From positions 358,013 through 422,012 of the forward strand of contig ML976711.1 of assembly GCA_010015655.1 (NCBI GenBank): 64,000 bases of DNA. Reading direction: 5' to 3'. Every line of letters begins with the position of its first letter. The first letter of the stretch is position 1. The position numbers and the translations under genes are program-made. Source of the stretch: Bimuria novae-zelandiae CBS 107.79. Its lineage: Eukaryota; Ascomycota; Dothideomycetes; Pleosporales; Didymosphaeriaceae. Positions 54,159 through 64,000 of the stretch are shown piece by piece. The notes beneath the pieces are model-generated. The model worked only from the letters and a program-made list of their open reading frames with translations, was not told where the DNA came from and did not search any database.

Positions 54159-54353
54159 ATGGATACTCTGCCGCAAGAGCTCATCGATCACATCAGTAGC
54201 TACCTTGACGTTGAAGATCTGAAAAATACGCTCACCGTCTCTCCCGCATTTCAGACCGCGGCTGAGAAATACTCCAGAGCTTTCGACGATTTCGACCTGA
54301 GCGAGACTACTGGAGCCAAGTTTCTCAACGTCTTTGGTGGCCGGCGCTTCGGC
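54159..54353 (+). pseudogene. F-box protein truncated by a transposon
   Basis: ATG 54159 opens a textbook F-box: MDTLPQELIDHISSYLDVEDLKNTLTVSPAFQTAAEK. The next block ends GAKFLNVFGGRRFGY. At 54354 the sequence enters the TACCGTGCCC end of a DNA transposon and the frame soon stops (TAA 54387-54389). Fungal F-box proteins of this type normally continue for several hundred residues (GGRRF.YLR...). The missing C-terminal part is not recognisable in the right flank at 56.4 kb, except perhaps an acidic stretch at 56413-56570. F-box proteins recruit substrates to SCF ubiquitin ligases; this stub cannot. Confidence 0.7.
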
Positions 54354-56420
54354 TACCGTGCCCAACGGGCTCGTGCACCACCCTACTAAACAACGCGTCT
54401 ATCTCGACTTTTTTAATATATAATAACTATACTACTATAGTACTAATTAATAAAGTAATTATAAATTTAAAACTATATAAAGCTAGTAATAATTTTAGCT
54501 TTTAAGATATTATAAAAAAAATAGTATATTACATTTAATACTAAGCTAAAGGTAAAAACTACTAAATAGGCTCTTAAGTAGCTAAGTACGCTATATAATA
54601 ACTACTTAGCCTATAATAAAAAGAAGGACTTATAAAGTATATTAAAGGGCTTATAGCTTATAGGCTATCTTTTATAAAAGCTATAATTTAAAATTTTACG
54701 TTTAATATATTAAAAAAGCACGTTAGAGAAGGCTAGGTTTTATATTTTATTAATTATAACTATAATTATTTTATCTCTAAATAGAGCGCTAGCATAGACG
54801 TTATACGCTACTAAACTAACTTATAATATAAATATAAGTTATACTTTAACCTTTTATATTATAAGATTATTTAGTATAAAGTAAAGCCTTGTAATACTTA
54901 TAATATAAATAAAAAGGGCTTTATAATTAGTGTTACGGGATGCTTAAAATAGGTATTTAGTTAGCTTTAATAAAAGGAGAAAAAGGTCTAAGTAGCGCTT
55001 TAAAATAGCTTTTAAAAGTAAGTAATAATTATAGTAACTATTAAGGTAGATAAAAGTGTTTTACTACTAGCCCTTACATACTTAGTAGCTAATTATATAC
55101 TTTAACCCTTATAAGTAGCTTAAAATTAAAGTAAGAAAGTATAGCGTGTTTATAAGTTTCTTATTAATAAAATAAATAAATAATAATATTAGATTAGCCT
55201 AATTAGAGCAGGTTTTTAACTATAAAATAAAGTAAAAAGTATATTTTAGCTAAGCTTAGCGCCTTCTTATACTTAATAGCTATAGTAGCTACTTTTTAAT
55301 AGACTTTATTAAATACTACAAGGCTTATAAAATACTACTAGCTATATTTCCTCTTTACTTAACCTATACGCTATAGTCTCTTAATATAGTTTACTTTAAA
55401 CCTTTAGTAGTAACTACTCCGCTAAGCTTATTAATTACCTCTTTAAAACGTAAAGGTTACTAGCTATTTAGAAAGAAGACTTCTTCCTACTATTATAAGG
55501 TGCCTAAGAGTCTATGTTTATAACAAAACTCGTCCTTAAGGCGTTTAAAGCTACTAGTATAGCCCCCATAAAGGCTGACGTCGTACTCGAGCGTTTCCGC
55601 AAACAGGACGACGATGAGAGTAAGGCACGGCCCTCAGCCCTCTTGCCCAAGGACTGGAGGCAGATGGAGCGTCTCGTACGTGCTGCAGTGAAGGATACCT
55701 CGGCGGAGACCTCGCAGAAGCTCTCCCAAACGCTACACCAACTTCAGGTTCAAAACGAGCTACTACACCATGAGAACAGCNNNNNNNNNNNNNNNNNNNN
55801 NNNNNNNNNNNNNNNNNNNNNNNNNNNNNNNNNNNNNNNNNNNNNNNNNNNNNNNNNNNNNNNNNNNNNNNNNNNNNNNNNNNNNNNNNNNNNNNNNNNN
55901 NNNNNNNNNNNNNNNNNNNNNNNNNNNNNNNNNNNNNNNNNNNNNNNNNNNNNNNNNNNNNNNNNNNNNNNNNNNNNNNNNNNNNNNNNNNNNNNNNNNN
56001 NNNNNNNNNNNNNNNNNNNNNNNNNNNNNNNNNNNNNNNNNNNNNNNNNNNNNNNNNNNNNNNNNNNNNNNNNNNNNNNNNNNNNNNNNNNNNNNNNNNN
56101 NNNNNNNNNNTTACCCAAAGAGGCAAGCGCAAAGCTTCAAAAGCACCTCCAGCAAAGCGCAAGCCAAAACGAGCCAAGGGCGGTGCTGCAGCTCATCCGT
56201 CGTCCCCAGAAGCTGCACCAACACCTCCACCTAAAGTCAGCTCTTGCGGTCGCGCAATCACTCTCTCGTAAAAACTTAGATAGTATAACTTACTCTTACG
56301 CCTCTAAAGAGTAATAATAAAAAAAAATCTCGCGATAATTACTTTTGTAGCGCTCACAATAACCTTATCTTTGTGGTAGTGAGCATGTTAGTATTGGTGC
56401 ACGAGCCGCGCGGTGCACGA
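54354..56420 (+). mobile_element. second Fot1/pogo-like DNA transposon, heavily decayed
   Basis: The left end starts TACCGTGCCCAACGGGCTCG. The right flank (about 56385-56420) contains a partial mirror (GTATTGGTGCACGAGCC, then GCACGA), so the inverted ends are diverged and the right limit is approximate. Inside is a plus-strand transposase in RIP wreckage: YNINKKGFIISVTG near 54899, where the family has N-M-D-E-K-G-F. The first catalytic Asp is now Asn, codon 54908-54910. FPLYLTYTL is near 55348, and an A/K/P-rich tail lies after 56111. Composition is extremely TA-rich with abundant stops. A 330-base N gap lies inside. It is clearly older or more damaged than the element at 38149. Confidence 0.8.
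55781..56110. other. assembly gap (330 N)
   Basis: A run of N inside the transposon. Any frame spanning it is artificial. Confidence 0.99.
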
Positions 56421-57853
56421 GGAGGACGAGGAAGACATGAACCACGGAGACGGGGAGGAGGGGAACAATAGAGAAGATCAAGACAAGGACAAGCATAAGG
56501 GCGATAAAGAGGAGGACGATGAAGAGAACGACGATGAAGAGGAGGACGAAGAAACCATGGCAAAGAGCCTGCTCGAGCAGAATGATGCGAAAACTATTGA
56601 CGATGGGCTGGCGCTTCTGGTCGTCGGTCATTCAGCAAGGCACCCACCGCGCACAATCTAGGAATGGGGGCTGAGGAGGGTGATCGTTACCACGGGAAAA
56701 GACGAGTTCATCTTCGCATGCTTTGACTACCTCCCAAAGTTGTACATGTTTCTACCCCTCGCCCAGCGCCGTAACCTGGACCTGCCATTCATGAACGTCT
56801 ACAGGGACATCGTCAATCAGCATGCCGACAACCCCCATCTCAACAATATAAAGCCACCGGACGAGGAGGTGCTCCAAGGTACCCCGCATCCTGTTCGGTT
56901 TCGCCGGAGTACCTACGAGCAGACCGTGAGTGGACAGACGGCGTCTGTAGCGCAGCGAAAGGAGCTCAGCTCAGTCTCTGCGCTGTCAAAGAAGCTTTAC
57001 TATTGCTTGGGGAACGGTGGATGGGTTGGGGTAGAAACCAATCGGTGTACAGTCTCCGAAAAGTCACGGGCGAGGAGCGCGACTCACCCAATTACCTCTT
57101 CAATCAAGAGCTCGTCCGCAGTATCACACGTGTGCAAGAGTTTGCTTGCGGTATGATAACGTTTTGAACACAACGAAACACGGCTAATACAGTAGACAGG
57201 CGAGCCCGATATTAAAGAGCGCACTACCCGAATGCCTGATTGTGCCCGGCGGTGCTGCCACGACAAAAGACGAGCAAGTCACGAATGGGCCAGTGAAAGA
57301 CAACCCAAATACTATAAAATTTATCGTCTTCCTTGAGTACGAAGGCGAAGACTTCCGACGTGCTCTCCCAGTGGCGCTATCGCTAGCAGGAGGCTCCCTG
57401 CCATGCAAGGCAAAATGGAGTGGCAGAGCGGCCCCGGGACTCCATTGGCAGTGGAGCGCTCCACATACCAATCTGCAAGAGGCTTTTAAAGGATGTCCTG
57501 TGCTTTGCCTCGGCGACGTCTCAGTTTTGTTCGGGGACCGATTGCAGGCTACGGCCGCTGTGGGTGGCGATGCTGAGGCACACCCGTTCATCTCGCGCAT
57601 TTTCCACGACATCTGCTTTGTTAAGGCGAAGCTAACACCCGGAGATATTATACCACCAGTCTCGCTGCTGGTATCGGCCACGCGCCGAAGATCGGGACAC
57701 TTCAGGACCTTCCATTCCGGGTACCTGGCTTTCGACGCGATGAAGAATACCTGCCCATTGTTAGATGGAAGCGAAGTCCGCCCAGAGAGCCTCTCACACG
57801 TATCTTCCTGGACGACTTCGAGCTCCAGCAGAAGCCAGTCCCCGACAGCATGA
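56421..57853 (+). pseudogene. unidentified degenerate coding region
   Basis: Frame pieces without a common start: an acidic stretch at 56413-56661 (EEDDEENDDEEEDEE), then 56680-57156 (FIFACFDYLPKLYMFLPLAQRR, then NVYRDIVNQHADNPHLNNIKPP). A credible intron follows (GTATGA at about 57151, branch GGCTAATAC, acceptor CAG at about 57201). The next exon reads ILKSALPECLIVPGGAATTKDE, then TIKFIVFLEYEGEDFRRALPVALSLAGG, to 57853. Around 57000-57130 an alternative frame (RWMGWGRNQSVYSLRKVTGEERDSPNYLFNQELV) looks more protein-like, which implies frame changes. I do not recognise the family. It sits directly right of a decayed transposon and is probably a dying gene. Confidence 0.35.
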
Positions 57854-58650
57854 ACGAAGTTGACATCAACAACATTACCGTCGATATGGCATAGAAATGT
57901 CGCCTGCTACCCACGTGTTGGCGCGATTGTAATGGAGAGGAGTTAGGTTGTGGCTACCACCGTAAACTTCTGGCCGAGTTAGCAAACGAAGCCCGCAAGT
58001 TACTGCATGCGCAAGAGAGGGACCCCGACTTCGCACACGCCATTATCCTATCATTCAGGTTCCAGTAGAAGGGCCGAAAAAACATGTCTTTTCAGCATCT
58101 AGCAGAGGTGTGCAGAACTCTCAAAACGCTTACGACCGCCTTCGAAGGCCGTCGAATAACGGTTTATGATGTCGAGGCAGTGGTACTCATACCACCGCAT
58201 ACTACGATCCCATGGGAGATAACAGTGCAGGGTCCGACGTCCGGCGCACCTGTGGTCTCGGCCACGTTGGATTACAAATTCACTGCGGTAGAGGCAGTCG
58301 AAGCGATCGAGGCTGCTGAGAAGAAGCCACTCCCGCCTCGTAGGCGTCGCTACTTGCTGGCGGCGCTGAGGAGATTCTACGGTGACGATGAGACGAGGAC
58401 CTTCCAAGGCACACCAGTTCGGGAATTCAAGCGTCAGCTAGTCGATAAACTGTCTCTCCACGATGGCAATACCGTGGTGGTTTGTGGAAAGACCAGCACA
58501 GAGGGTTTAGCAAGGGCGAGAAGATCTGATCATCAAGAAGGCAACTTCGGGAGCAACAGGGTTCGTCAAGGTCAACCTCGCAAGGTTACTCTACCTCACC
58601 ACGAACCTCCCCTGTTTTCAACTCGGGCTGGCGTATGTGTTGATGGCTAG
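57660..58650 (+). pseudogene. unidentified frame with two in-frame TAG codons
   Basis: A single frame reads AAGIGHAPKIGTLQDLPFRV, then EYLPIVRWKRSPPREPLTRIFLDDFELQQKPVPDSMNEVDINN, then TAG at 57892-57894. It continues CGYHRKLLAELANEARKLLHAQERDPDFAH, then TAG at 58066-58068, and then MSFQHLAEVCRTLKTLTTAFEGRRITVYDVEAVV to a TAG at about 58650. The two internal TAG codons are the only interruptions over about 930 bases. It overlaps the end of the preceding degenerate region in another frame and may be the same broken gene. If translation began at ATG 58084, a 188-residue protein of unknown type would result. Confidence 0.4.
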
Positions 58651-59246
58651 AGGGGTTGAAGGTTATCCAGACATTCAAGCTCACCAGTAGCATTCTTCCG
58701 CCGCAGACACCCCGGCGACCACGGTAATGTTGAACATGGTTTGGAAAGAGCGATCTCGGTGGTTGTGATGGACCACGTATGGGTGATAAGATGTGGTTCC
58801 CAACAACCAGGGGGGGCTCGGAGGAAAAAAGCTCGCGAGTGCGAGTGCGAGGGGTGGTGATGGCAAGGCATGTTATCCTGGGCGTCGTTATTAGTGACCG
58901 TTTCGCTAGGACGTTCTAGTTCCCTAGTTGTGAGCGAGAAGTGCCGCTCAACACTAAAAAAAAAAAACCATTGGGTGATGGGGTGCGCGAACAAAAGGGT
59001 ATCGTGATTATACAGTAGAAACATCCGCTTCCGCACTTGCCTCGAGCGTAAAAGTTCCGAAGTTAGACGCGGAGAAAGTGGGTCCTCAGGCACCAGAAGG
59101 ATGGTTTTAGGAACTGGTCAGCAATCCCGTAAGGCACAAGCAACATTCGCTCCGCAACTCTCAAGCTTCTCGACTTTTTCATTCTATCCAAAACCACCCA
59201 GTCTATAAAACAGAAATGGAAAGTACTGATCCCGGAGAACTCTCGT
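58651..59246. other. intergenic, nothing recognised
   Basis: Includes an A-run of about 11 at 58957. No gene or RNA supported. Confidence 0.45.
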
Positions 59247-60517
59247 CTATTTACAGTACCCGCCCTTACAGCTCCACGGCTCCTGACACGGCACGCTCGC
59301 AGAGCAATCCCACCCCCAGCATCCCCAGTCACACCTAGCACTAGAATTCGTGGGCTTCGCCGCGCTCGTCGATGTCGTACTCGGCGCATTTGACACCGGC
59401 GTCTCCGTCTCTACAGGTGGTGTCGTGCCGTTCCCACTCCCACCGCACTGCTCGTCCCCGCCCTTCAGAAGGATTTCTTTCGTCTTGCCCAACGTCCCCT
59501 CATCTGTCATCACGATCCTGAAATCCGCCTCTTTGTCAAACTCGAACCAGCTCATGCTCACGTAGTTCGGATACTTGGCCTTCGTATCGGCACTCACGAG
59601 CGTTTCCAACCAGGGTTCTTTCTGCCCGGACCCGGCGCCTGTCTCGCCGATCGCGAAGGGCAGGTTATACGGCTTGCTGAACTTATCGTAGAAGCCGCCG
59701 TAGAGCTTATCAAACATTGCGCTATTCGGGGTACCATCCTTTGAGCGGGGGTAGCAATCGATGCCGACCAAGTCGACGTAGTCGTCACCGGGCCACCAGG
59801 GTTCAATATTGGCGGTGCTGTCCTGGTTCGGAGACCAGAAGCACGAGACCAACGGATTGTCCCTGCACGCCGCGTCGTAGACGTGCTTCCACGAGGTGAC
59901 AAAGGACGCCGCGTCACCGTTGTATGTCCCGTCTTTGATGTACCAGTTCATCTCGTGGGCGTAGCGGAGCCACACGGTGACGCCCGCGTCGGTGAACTGC
60001 TTCATCACGCTCGCAACTTGCTTTGCCACGTCGGCAGTGACAGCCGAGAAGTTGATGTCGCGCCCGGGCATCACGGAGGCGACGAAGACGGCGCCGCTAG
60101 CGACGACGTCGTCTTTTACGGCGAGCAGCTGGCTGCCGTCGAAGCCCGAGGAGCTGATCTGCGCGTACCACCCGTAGGTGGAGGATTGCGCGCCGAGCTT
60201 GGAGTTGATTTGCGCCATTGTGTAGCGCGGGGAGGCGGAGTCGCCTTCAGAGGGGAGGAAGCCGATTGAGATGCAGTTTGTCTTGAGGGTGTCGTCTGGG
60301 AGGCCGAGATCTTTGGAGGCTGTGGAGAGCGATTAGTCTAGAGACTAAAGGACGGGGTGGAAAGGTCAGTACCTCGTTTGTGAATTTGGCTAACAGCAGC
60401 ATTTGGGAGGCTAGGGTTGTTCTCAATGGGATAGTTTCCCGCGCGAGGAACGCTCATGGTGGTACTGAGCGGGGCGGACATAGCAGCCAGGGCGGCAGCA
60501 TAGAATGTAGACTTCAT
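59247..60517 (-). CDS. secreted GH26 beta-mannanase-like glycosidase with Cys-rich tail
   Basis: Exons 60517-60373 and 60319-59247 over a 53-nt intron (GTACTG...CTAATCGCTCTCCACAG) give 405 residues. A signal peptide lies at about residues 1-15 (MKSTFYAAALAAMSA), then a short pro-region ending HKR, a possible kexin site. The GH26 catalytic acid/base is E171 in LRYAHEMNWY and the nucleophile is E274 in AIGETGAG. FWSPNQDS and DLVGIDCYPR are further family landmarks. A Thr/Ser/Pro linker leads to a 28-residue C-terminal module with seven Cys (CDWGCWGWDC, then CQEPWSCKGGYC), perhaps a substrate- or wall-binding knot. It probably hydrolyses beta-1,4-mannan outside the cell. It is divergent from the GH16 gene at 61230. 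Confidence 0.9.
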
Positions 60518-61229
60518 GATGAAAAGAGAGTGACTGAAATCGAATAAAAAAGGATAAGGCTGAAAGAATGCAAACCTTAATGTTTAGCATAGAAATATGC
60601 GAGACTGATATTCATGTGTTTATACCAACTACCATAGGGACTTCCTTCCCCCTTGCCGCCCCATACTTGAAGGCAACTGAACAGTCGAACTCCGCACCCA
60701 AAAACGTGCAGATCACCCTCGCGATCGTCCCGCTTAGGATCTCGAGTGGCCTCATCGCGGCATGTGGGGCAGATAGACACAAGGCTGGCCCCCACGAAGC
60801 ACCGTCGGAGGACAAGTCTGAGACGCCGGGCTCGGTTCGTGTGCTCAGTAAGCCAATCAGGCATACACTCTACCACCGCGCACAGGCACTGGCGTAGTTA
60901 GATACGAGAACTATTTTGGCTCGTCCGCGAAGTCCGCCAAGGGCGAGGCACCGGTTTGGGAAGGGCACGTGATTTTGCTCCGTTAGGTTTGACTGGCCAA
61001 CTGTGTATCCGAGCCCGAGAGACGTCGGGCGAAATTGCATGTCTTGAAAACAGGCGTTCATGTAGACTGCGGTGTTGACCAAAGACGCTCGGGTAGATGA
61101 GGGTTCAGAAATATTTGGTGTGGGAACGCCTAGTGACATCATTGGTCAATCCGCGCCCCACATCCCCGCGTCGCGTCCCGGTATCCTTCGGGAGTTTGTA
61201 GTTGTAAACATCCACCCCATCTGATCGAC
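60518..61229. other. 712-bp divergent region between GH26 and GH16 genes
   Basis: Holds both promoters. AT-rich runs next to the GH26 start (AATAAAAAAGG at 60542-60552). No specific regulator site is claimed. Confidence 0.5.
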
Positions 61230-62396
61230 ATGTCTTTCAATAAGCTCTTCGAAAAGGGCAAAGCAAAAGTAAAAGAATATGCGAACCAGCACTCATCCTC
61301 GTCTTCGCAAAATCAGCAAGGTTATCCGGGCCAAGCGCCTCCTCAGGGCTACCCAAACCAACAGCCACAGTACACAGGCGTTCCATACCCTCCGCAGCAA
61401 CAGCCTCCGCCCAACCAACAATGGGGACCTCCTCAAAACCAATGGGCGCCCCCTCAACAGCAATGGGGCCCGCCACAGCAGCAGTGGGGACCCCCACCAC
61501 CGCAGCAAGGCTTCGGTCCACCACCCATCCCACAACATAGCAAACCGCAGTCGCCCGCACCTCCCGCCGTTCCACCAAACCGCCCAATATCGAACCCGCC
61601 GCCGCCTCAGAATGTAACGCCGCCGCACCACGAGAAGGTCTACTGGTTGCCCTCCTTCGACGCACACACGCCGGTATCGCACAACTTCCGGCACGAGCTT
61701 GGGGATCACGGCTGGGGCAACAATGAGAAGCAAAACTACACAGACAACTCCGCAAACTCGTTCCACCACGATAACCGCCTCATCGTGCGCGGACTCGTGC
61801 AAAACGGAAGCTACACCTCTGCGCGCCTGACGTCGCACCAAACGCTTTCGCGGCCACGAGGATACCTCACTGCGACGATACTGCCGCCGAGCGCCGAGGG
61901 CGTGTGGCCTGCGTATTGGCTGCTGCCCAAGGACCCCTTTCAATGGCCGAATGACGGCGAAGTAGACATTTGCGAGAGCTGGCAGGGCGAAGGGATCAAC
62001 CACACTTGCTTACACTGGGGCCACTACAACGCCGAAGACCACAACAAGCATCAGGTTATCACCACGCCTTTGCACGATCTAGCGCACCGACCGCATACGT
62101 ACGGCTTTGCGTGGATAGAAGAGGAAGGGATACCGAATTGGCGTGGGCGTATGATATGGTACATCGATGGACGGGCGGTGCAGAGAGCGAACATACCGCA
62201 CGGCATCCGGCGAATGGAGGACTTTAGGATTCTGATCAACATTGCGATGGGTGGTACCGTTTGCAAGGGTGTGCTTCCAAAAGATGGGTATTATGACATG
62301 GTGGTGAGCGAGTTAAAAATGTGCGAGGAACCAATGGGCGGGTGGGCTCAGTTTGAGCGCGACTGGGGTTTCGCACCAGAGGGAAAGCCTGTATAG
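61230..62396 (+). CDS. GH16-family protein with Pro/Gln-rich N-terminus and no signal peptide
   Basis: Intronless, 388 residues. Residues 1-25 are a basic amphipathic helix (MSFNKLFEKGKAKVKEYANQ). Residues 26-135 are Pro/Gln/Gly-rich with repeated QQQWGPP units. Residues 140-380 form a GH16 domain with the catalytic motif E244-V-D246-I-C-E249 (GEVDICES) and supporting blocks GVWPAYWLLP, HTYGFAWIEE and FRILINIAMGG. The catalytic residues are present, so activity on beta-glucan-type substrates is plausible. No signal peptide or anchor is visible, so it would stay in the cytoplasm or leave by an unconventional route. The start is firm: the first ATG after a TATC/ATCGAC context with the frame open from there. 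Neighbouring GH26 suggests a carbohydrate theme, although the secretion status of the two differs. Confidence 0.88.
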   Translation: MSFNKLFEKGKAKVKEYANQHSSSSSQNQQGYPGQAPPQGYPNQQPQYTGVPYPPQQQPPPNQQWGPPQNQWAPPQQQWGPPQQQWGPPPPQQGFGPPPIPQHSKPQSPAPPAVPPNRPISNPPPPQNVTPPHHEKVYWLPSFDAHTPVSHNFRHELGDHGWGNNEKQNYTDNSANSFHHDNRLIVRGLVQNGSYTSARLTSHQTLSRPRGYLTATILPPSAEGVWPAYWLLPKDPFQWPNDGEVDICESWQGEGINHTCLHWGHYNAEDHNKHQVITTPLHDLAHRPHTYGFAWIEEEGIPNWRGRMIWYIDGRAVQRANIPHGIRRMEDFRILINIAMGGTVCKGVLPKDGYYDMVVSELKMCEEPMGGWAQFERDWGFAPEGKPV

Positions 62397-62678
62397 GACG
62401 CTGACCGGATCTCTGCAATGCTTGCATCTACTTGGCATCAATTCCGACGAGTACGAAGAAGACGTCATCTCTAGCAGCAGCTCGTTCTACGCATTTATGG
62501 TATGAGAACCAAGTTTACATTATGCCCAACAACTACGTAGGTCCGTGATCGTACAGTGATGCCATCCCCAGTCGTTGCATCGTCAAGGGTATCATGGAAG
62601 CTTCAATTTCATCGCCAAGGTATCGCCATCTGGTCTGTTACGCCGCCCTAATCTCATCCATCCAGCGCCGCCGCGTCT

Positions 62679-63075
62679 TTAGTTCAGCTTCTTGTTTCCC
62701 ACCGTGACCGGGCGGCCCTGGCTGCGCTGGTACTGCAAGAATCCGAAGAACGCGAGTGCGAGAACGGCGAGCATCGCGATGTTGCCTGCACGCACGTTAG
62801 CGTACATTCTCTCACAACCAACGCAGGTCTGCTTCATAGCAAGGGTGTTCAAGTCGCTGCAGGAGATACATACCAAGCACAAACTGCACAATACCACCCG
62901 CGAGATCGACCAAGCCCTTGAAGAACTCGATAACGAGGTTCAGCGCGCCCGTGAAGAAGCGCAGCACGAACTCGACCGTCTGCTGCGCAAGGTGGCCCGC
63001 CGTGGTGAACAGGGACCAAACGACTTCGACCAGCGACTTGGCGAGGTCGGTGAGGGAGGAGATTATGGACGACAT
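62679..63075 (-). CDS. small amphipathic membrane protein, unknown
   Basis: Exons 63075-62874 and 62785-62679 over an 88-nt intron (GTATGT...GCTAACGTGCGTGCAG) encode 102 residues. The first 65 residues form a long amphipathic or semi-hydrophobic helix (SLVEVVWSLFTTAGHLAQQ, then FFTGALNLVIEFFKGLVDLAG). Residues about 70-85 are a transmembrane helix (IAMLAVLALAFFGFL), and the end is polar (RPVTVGNKKLN). It probably sits in an internal membrane or coats lipid. No named family recognised. Phases and length agree, and the branch site is good. Confidence 0.72.
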
Positions 63076-63683
63076 GTTTGCTTTCTTTTGCTCTTCTTGT
63101 TGGAGAGATGTGTACGTGGAGTAGAGGTGCAGCGATATATAAATTGTGCAGGTGTGTTTGTGTTTATATTGTTGCGGTAGGGTGTAAGCTAAGCTAAGAA
63201 AAAGCGCGCAGGGGAATGTTTATGGGAGAAGGGCCGATGATGTAGTTGCTATCTCATAGGCGGGAGCGGGCATAAGCTTGTTTGTGCTGTCAGGCAGGAA
63301 TCTAGAAGTGGCGTGGAAGGCGGAATGGGGACTGGGGTGCAGAGGATTGGTTGGTTGCGGTGACGTAGTTGTGCAGATCCCCCGCAGGGCAGAGGGCAAC
63401 TGCGATCGATGCATTTTGACAAATTACCATGATAGGAAGGTTCGCGGGATGTCACCTGTTCGCGGCGATGCATGGGAATTGACATGCGCGGACGTATTGA
63501 TCGAAATCATAGTCAGGCTTAATCACCCTTGACCATATCGTTAGCCCCAGTTCCAGGCCTCAACATGAATCACGTGCTGCTACCTCCTCGTGCACTCAGC
63601 GCGTACAATACGTCGGGCATCAGGAGTACGACGACACGTTGATTCCAGGATCCAAATGCACAAAATCCGCAAGGCCATGTCAC
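63076..63683. other. intergenic, divergent upstream region
   Basis: Promoters of the small membrane protein (minus) and the HET gene (plus). Nothing else recognised. Confidence 0.45.
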
Positions 63684-64000
63684 GATGCCGCTCCAGCACA
63701 CTGCACTCGATCCTGCGCGATCTGAAATCCAGACCTTGACTTTACTCCCCGGTCAGTACGACGATACGATCCACTGTATCCTTCAGATCGTATCTCTAGA
63801 CGACGATCCAGAATACGAGGCCTTGTCCTACGTCTGGGGTCGTGACCGGGACAGCAAGGAGATATTTTTCGACGAACAGGCGTGCACCATCACTGTGAAC
63901 CTGGACGCAGCTCTGCGACGCCTACTAGATGAGACTGAGCCGCGTGTTCTCTGGGTCGACGCTTTGTGTATCAATCAGAACGATATTGTAGAGAAAAACG
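63684..64000 (+). CDS. HET-domain (heterokaryon incompatibility) protein, 5' part
   Basis: From ATG 63684 the frame is open to the window edge (105 codons). HET-domain landmarks: YEALSYVWG (residues 43-51), then ITVNLDAALRRLL, then RVLWVDALCINQND (the WxDAxCINQ motif). Many fungal HET proteins act in non-self recognition and trigger cell death after fusion of unlike strains; the role of this one cannot be read from 105 residues. An upstream ATG at 63656 is in another frame and was not used. The 3' part lies beyond the window. Confidence 0.88.

Noticed and set aside
55514..56314. 266-codon frame across the N gap
   Set aside because: Continuity is created by N bases; only the flanking transposase pieces are real.
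59883..60269. 128-codon plus-strand frame opposite GH26
   Set aside because: Antisense shadow of a GC-rich coding exon with intact catalytic motifs on the other strand.
1..64000. tRNA, rRNA or CRISPR features
   Set aside because: Scanned by eye for the TpsiC arm consensus, rRNA-like blocks and spaced direct repeats; nothing convincing. A tRNA scan was not possible here, and any intron-bearing tRNA could have been missed.

Overview
The window is nuclear DNA of a filamentous ascomycete (Pezizomycotina, most likely Dothideomycetes). Genes have short introns (about 45-60 nt) with GTRNGY donors and CTRAY branch sites. Gene families are typical of these fungi: Zn2Cys6 regulators, a HET-domain gene, F-box-like/2EXR-type proteins, a DUF4419 protein and GH16/GH26 glycosidases. 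Transposon relics carry the C-to-T/G-to-A damage expected of repeat-induced point mutation (RIP). No rRNA, tRNA or CRISPR array was seen. The species cannot be named from sequence alone.

Layout. 0-16 kb is mostly housekeeping: a dead F-box-like gene, a large coiled-coil protein with an unexplained frame change, a degenerate RING-membrane protein, a multi-pass membrane protein, a WW/FF-domain splicing or elongation factor, proteasome subunit alpha-type 4, and two Ser/Pro-rich unknowns. At 16.5-24.4 kb a RIP-damaged LINE retrotransposon (16851-22717, minus strand) has inserted into an exon of an F-box-like gene. A 14-bp target-site duplication brackets it, and removing the insert rejoins the host frame exactly. 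A second fragment of the same family follows.

24-38 kb is accessory and partly decayed: a small secreted cysteine-rich protein (effector-like), a DUF4419 pseudogene, an intact short-chain dehydrogenase, a broken Zn2Cys6 regulator, an intact F-box/ankyrin protein and an intact Zn2Cys6 regulator. 38149-40278 is a Fot1/pogo element with perfect 51-bp inverted ends and a ruined transposase. 41-48 kb holds a secreted GH16, several unknowns, a tail-anchored protein and a MYND-finger gene interrupted by three in-frame TAG codons, then a 236-bp MITE.

50-53.5 kb is an intact calpain-type protease with a GC-AG intron. At 54.2-56.4 kb a second, more decayed Fot1-like element containing a 330-base N gap truncates an F-box gene. 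56.4-58.6 kb is an unidentified degenerate locus. 59-64 kb holds a divergent GH26/GH16 pair, a small membrane protein and the start of a HET-domain gene.

The strongest themes are the base-resolved LINE insertion with apparent RIP leakage into its host gene, and the repeated occurrence of in-frame TAG codons in otherwise readable genes. Most introns were placed by hand from splice signals plus reading-frame continuity; exon totals divide by three unless stated otherwise.
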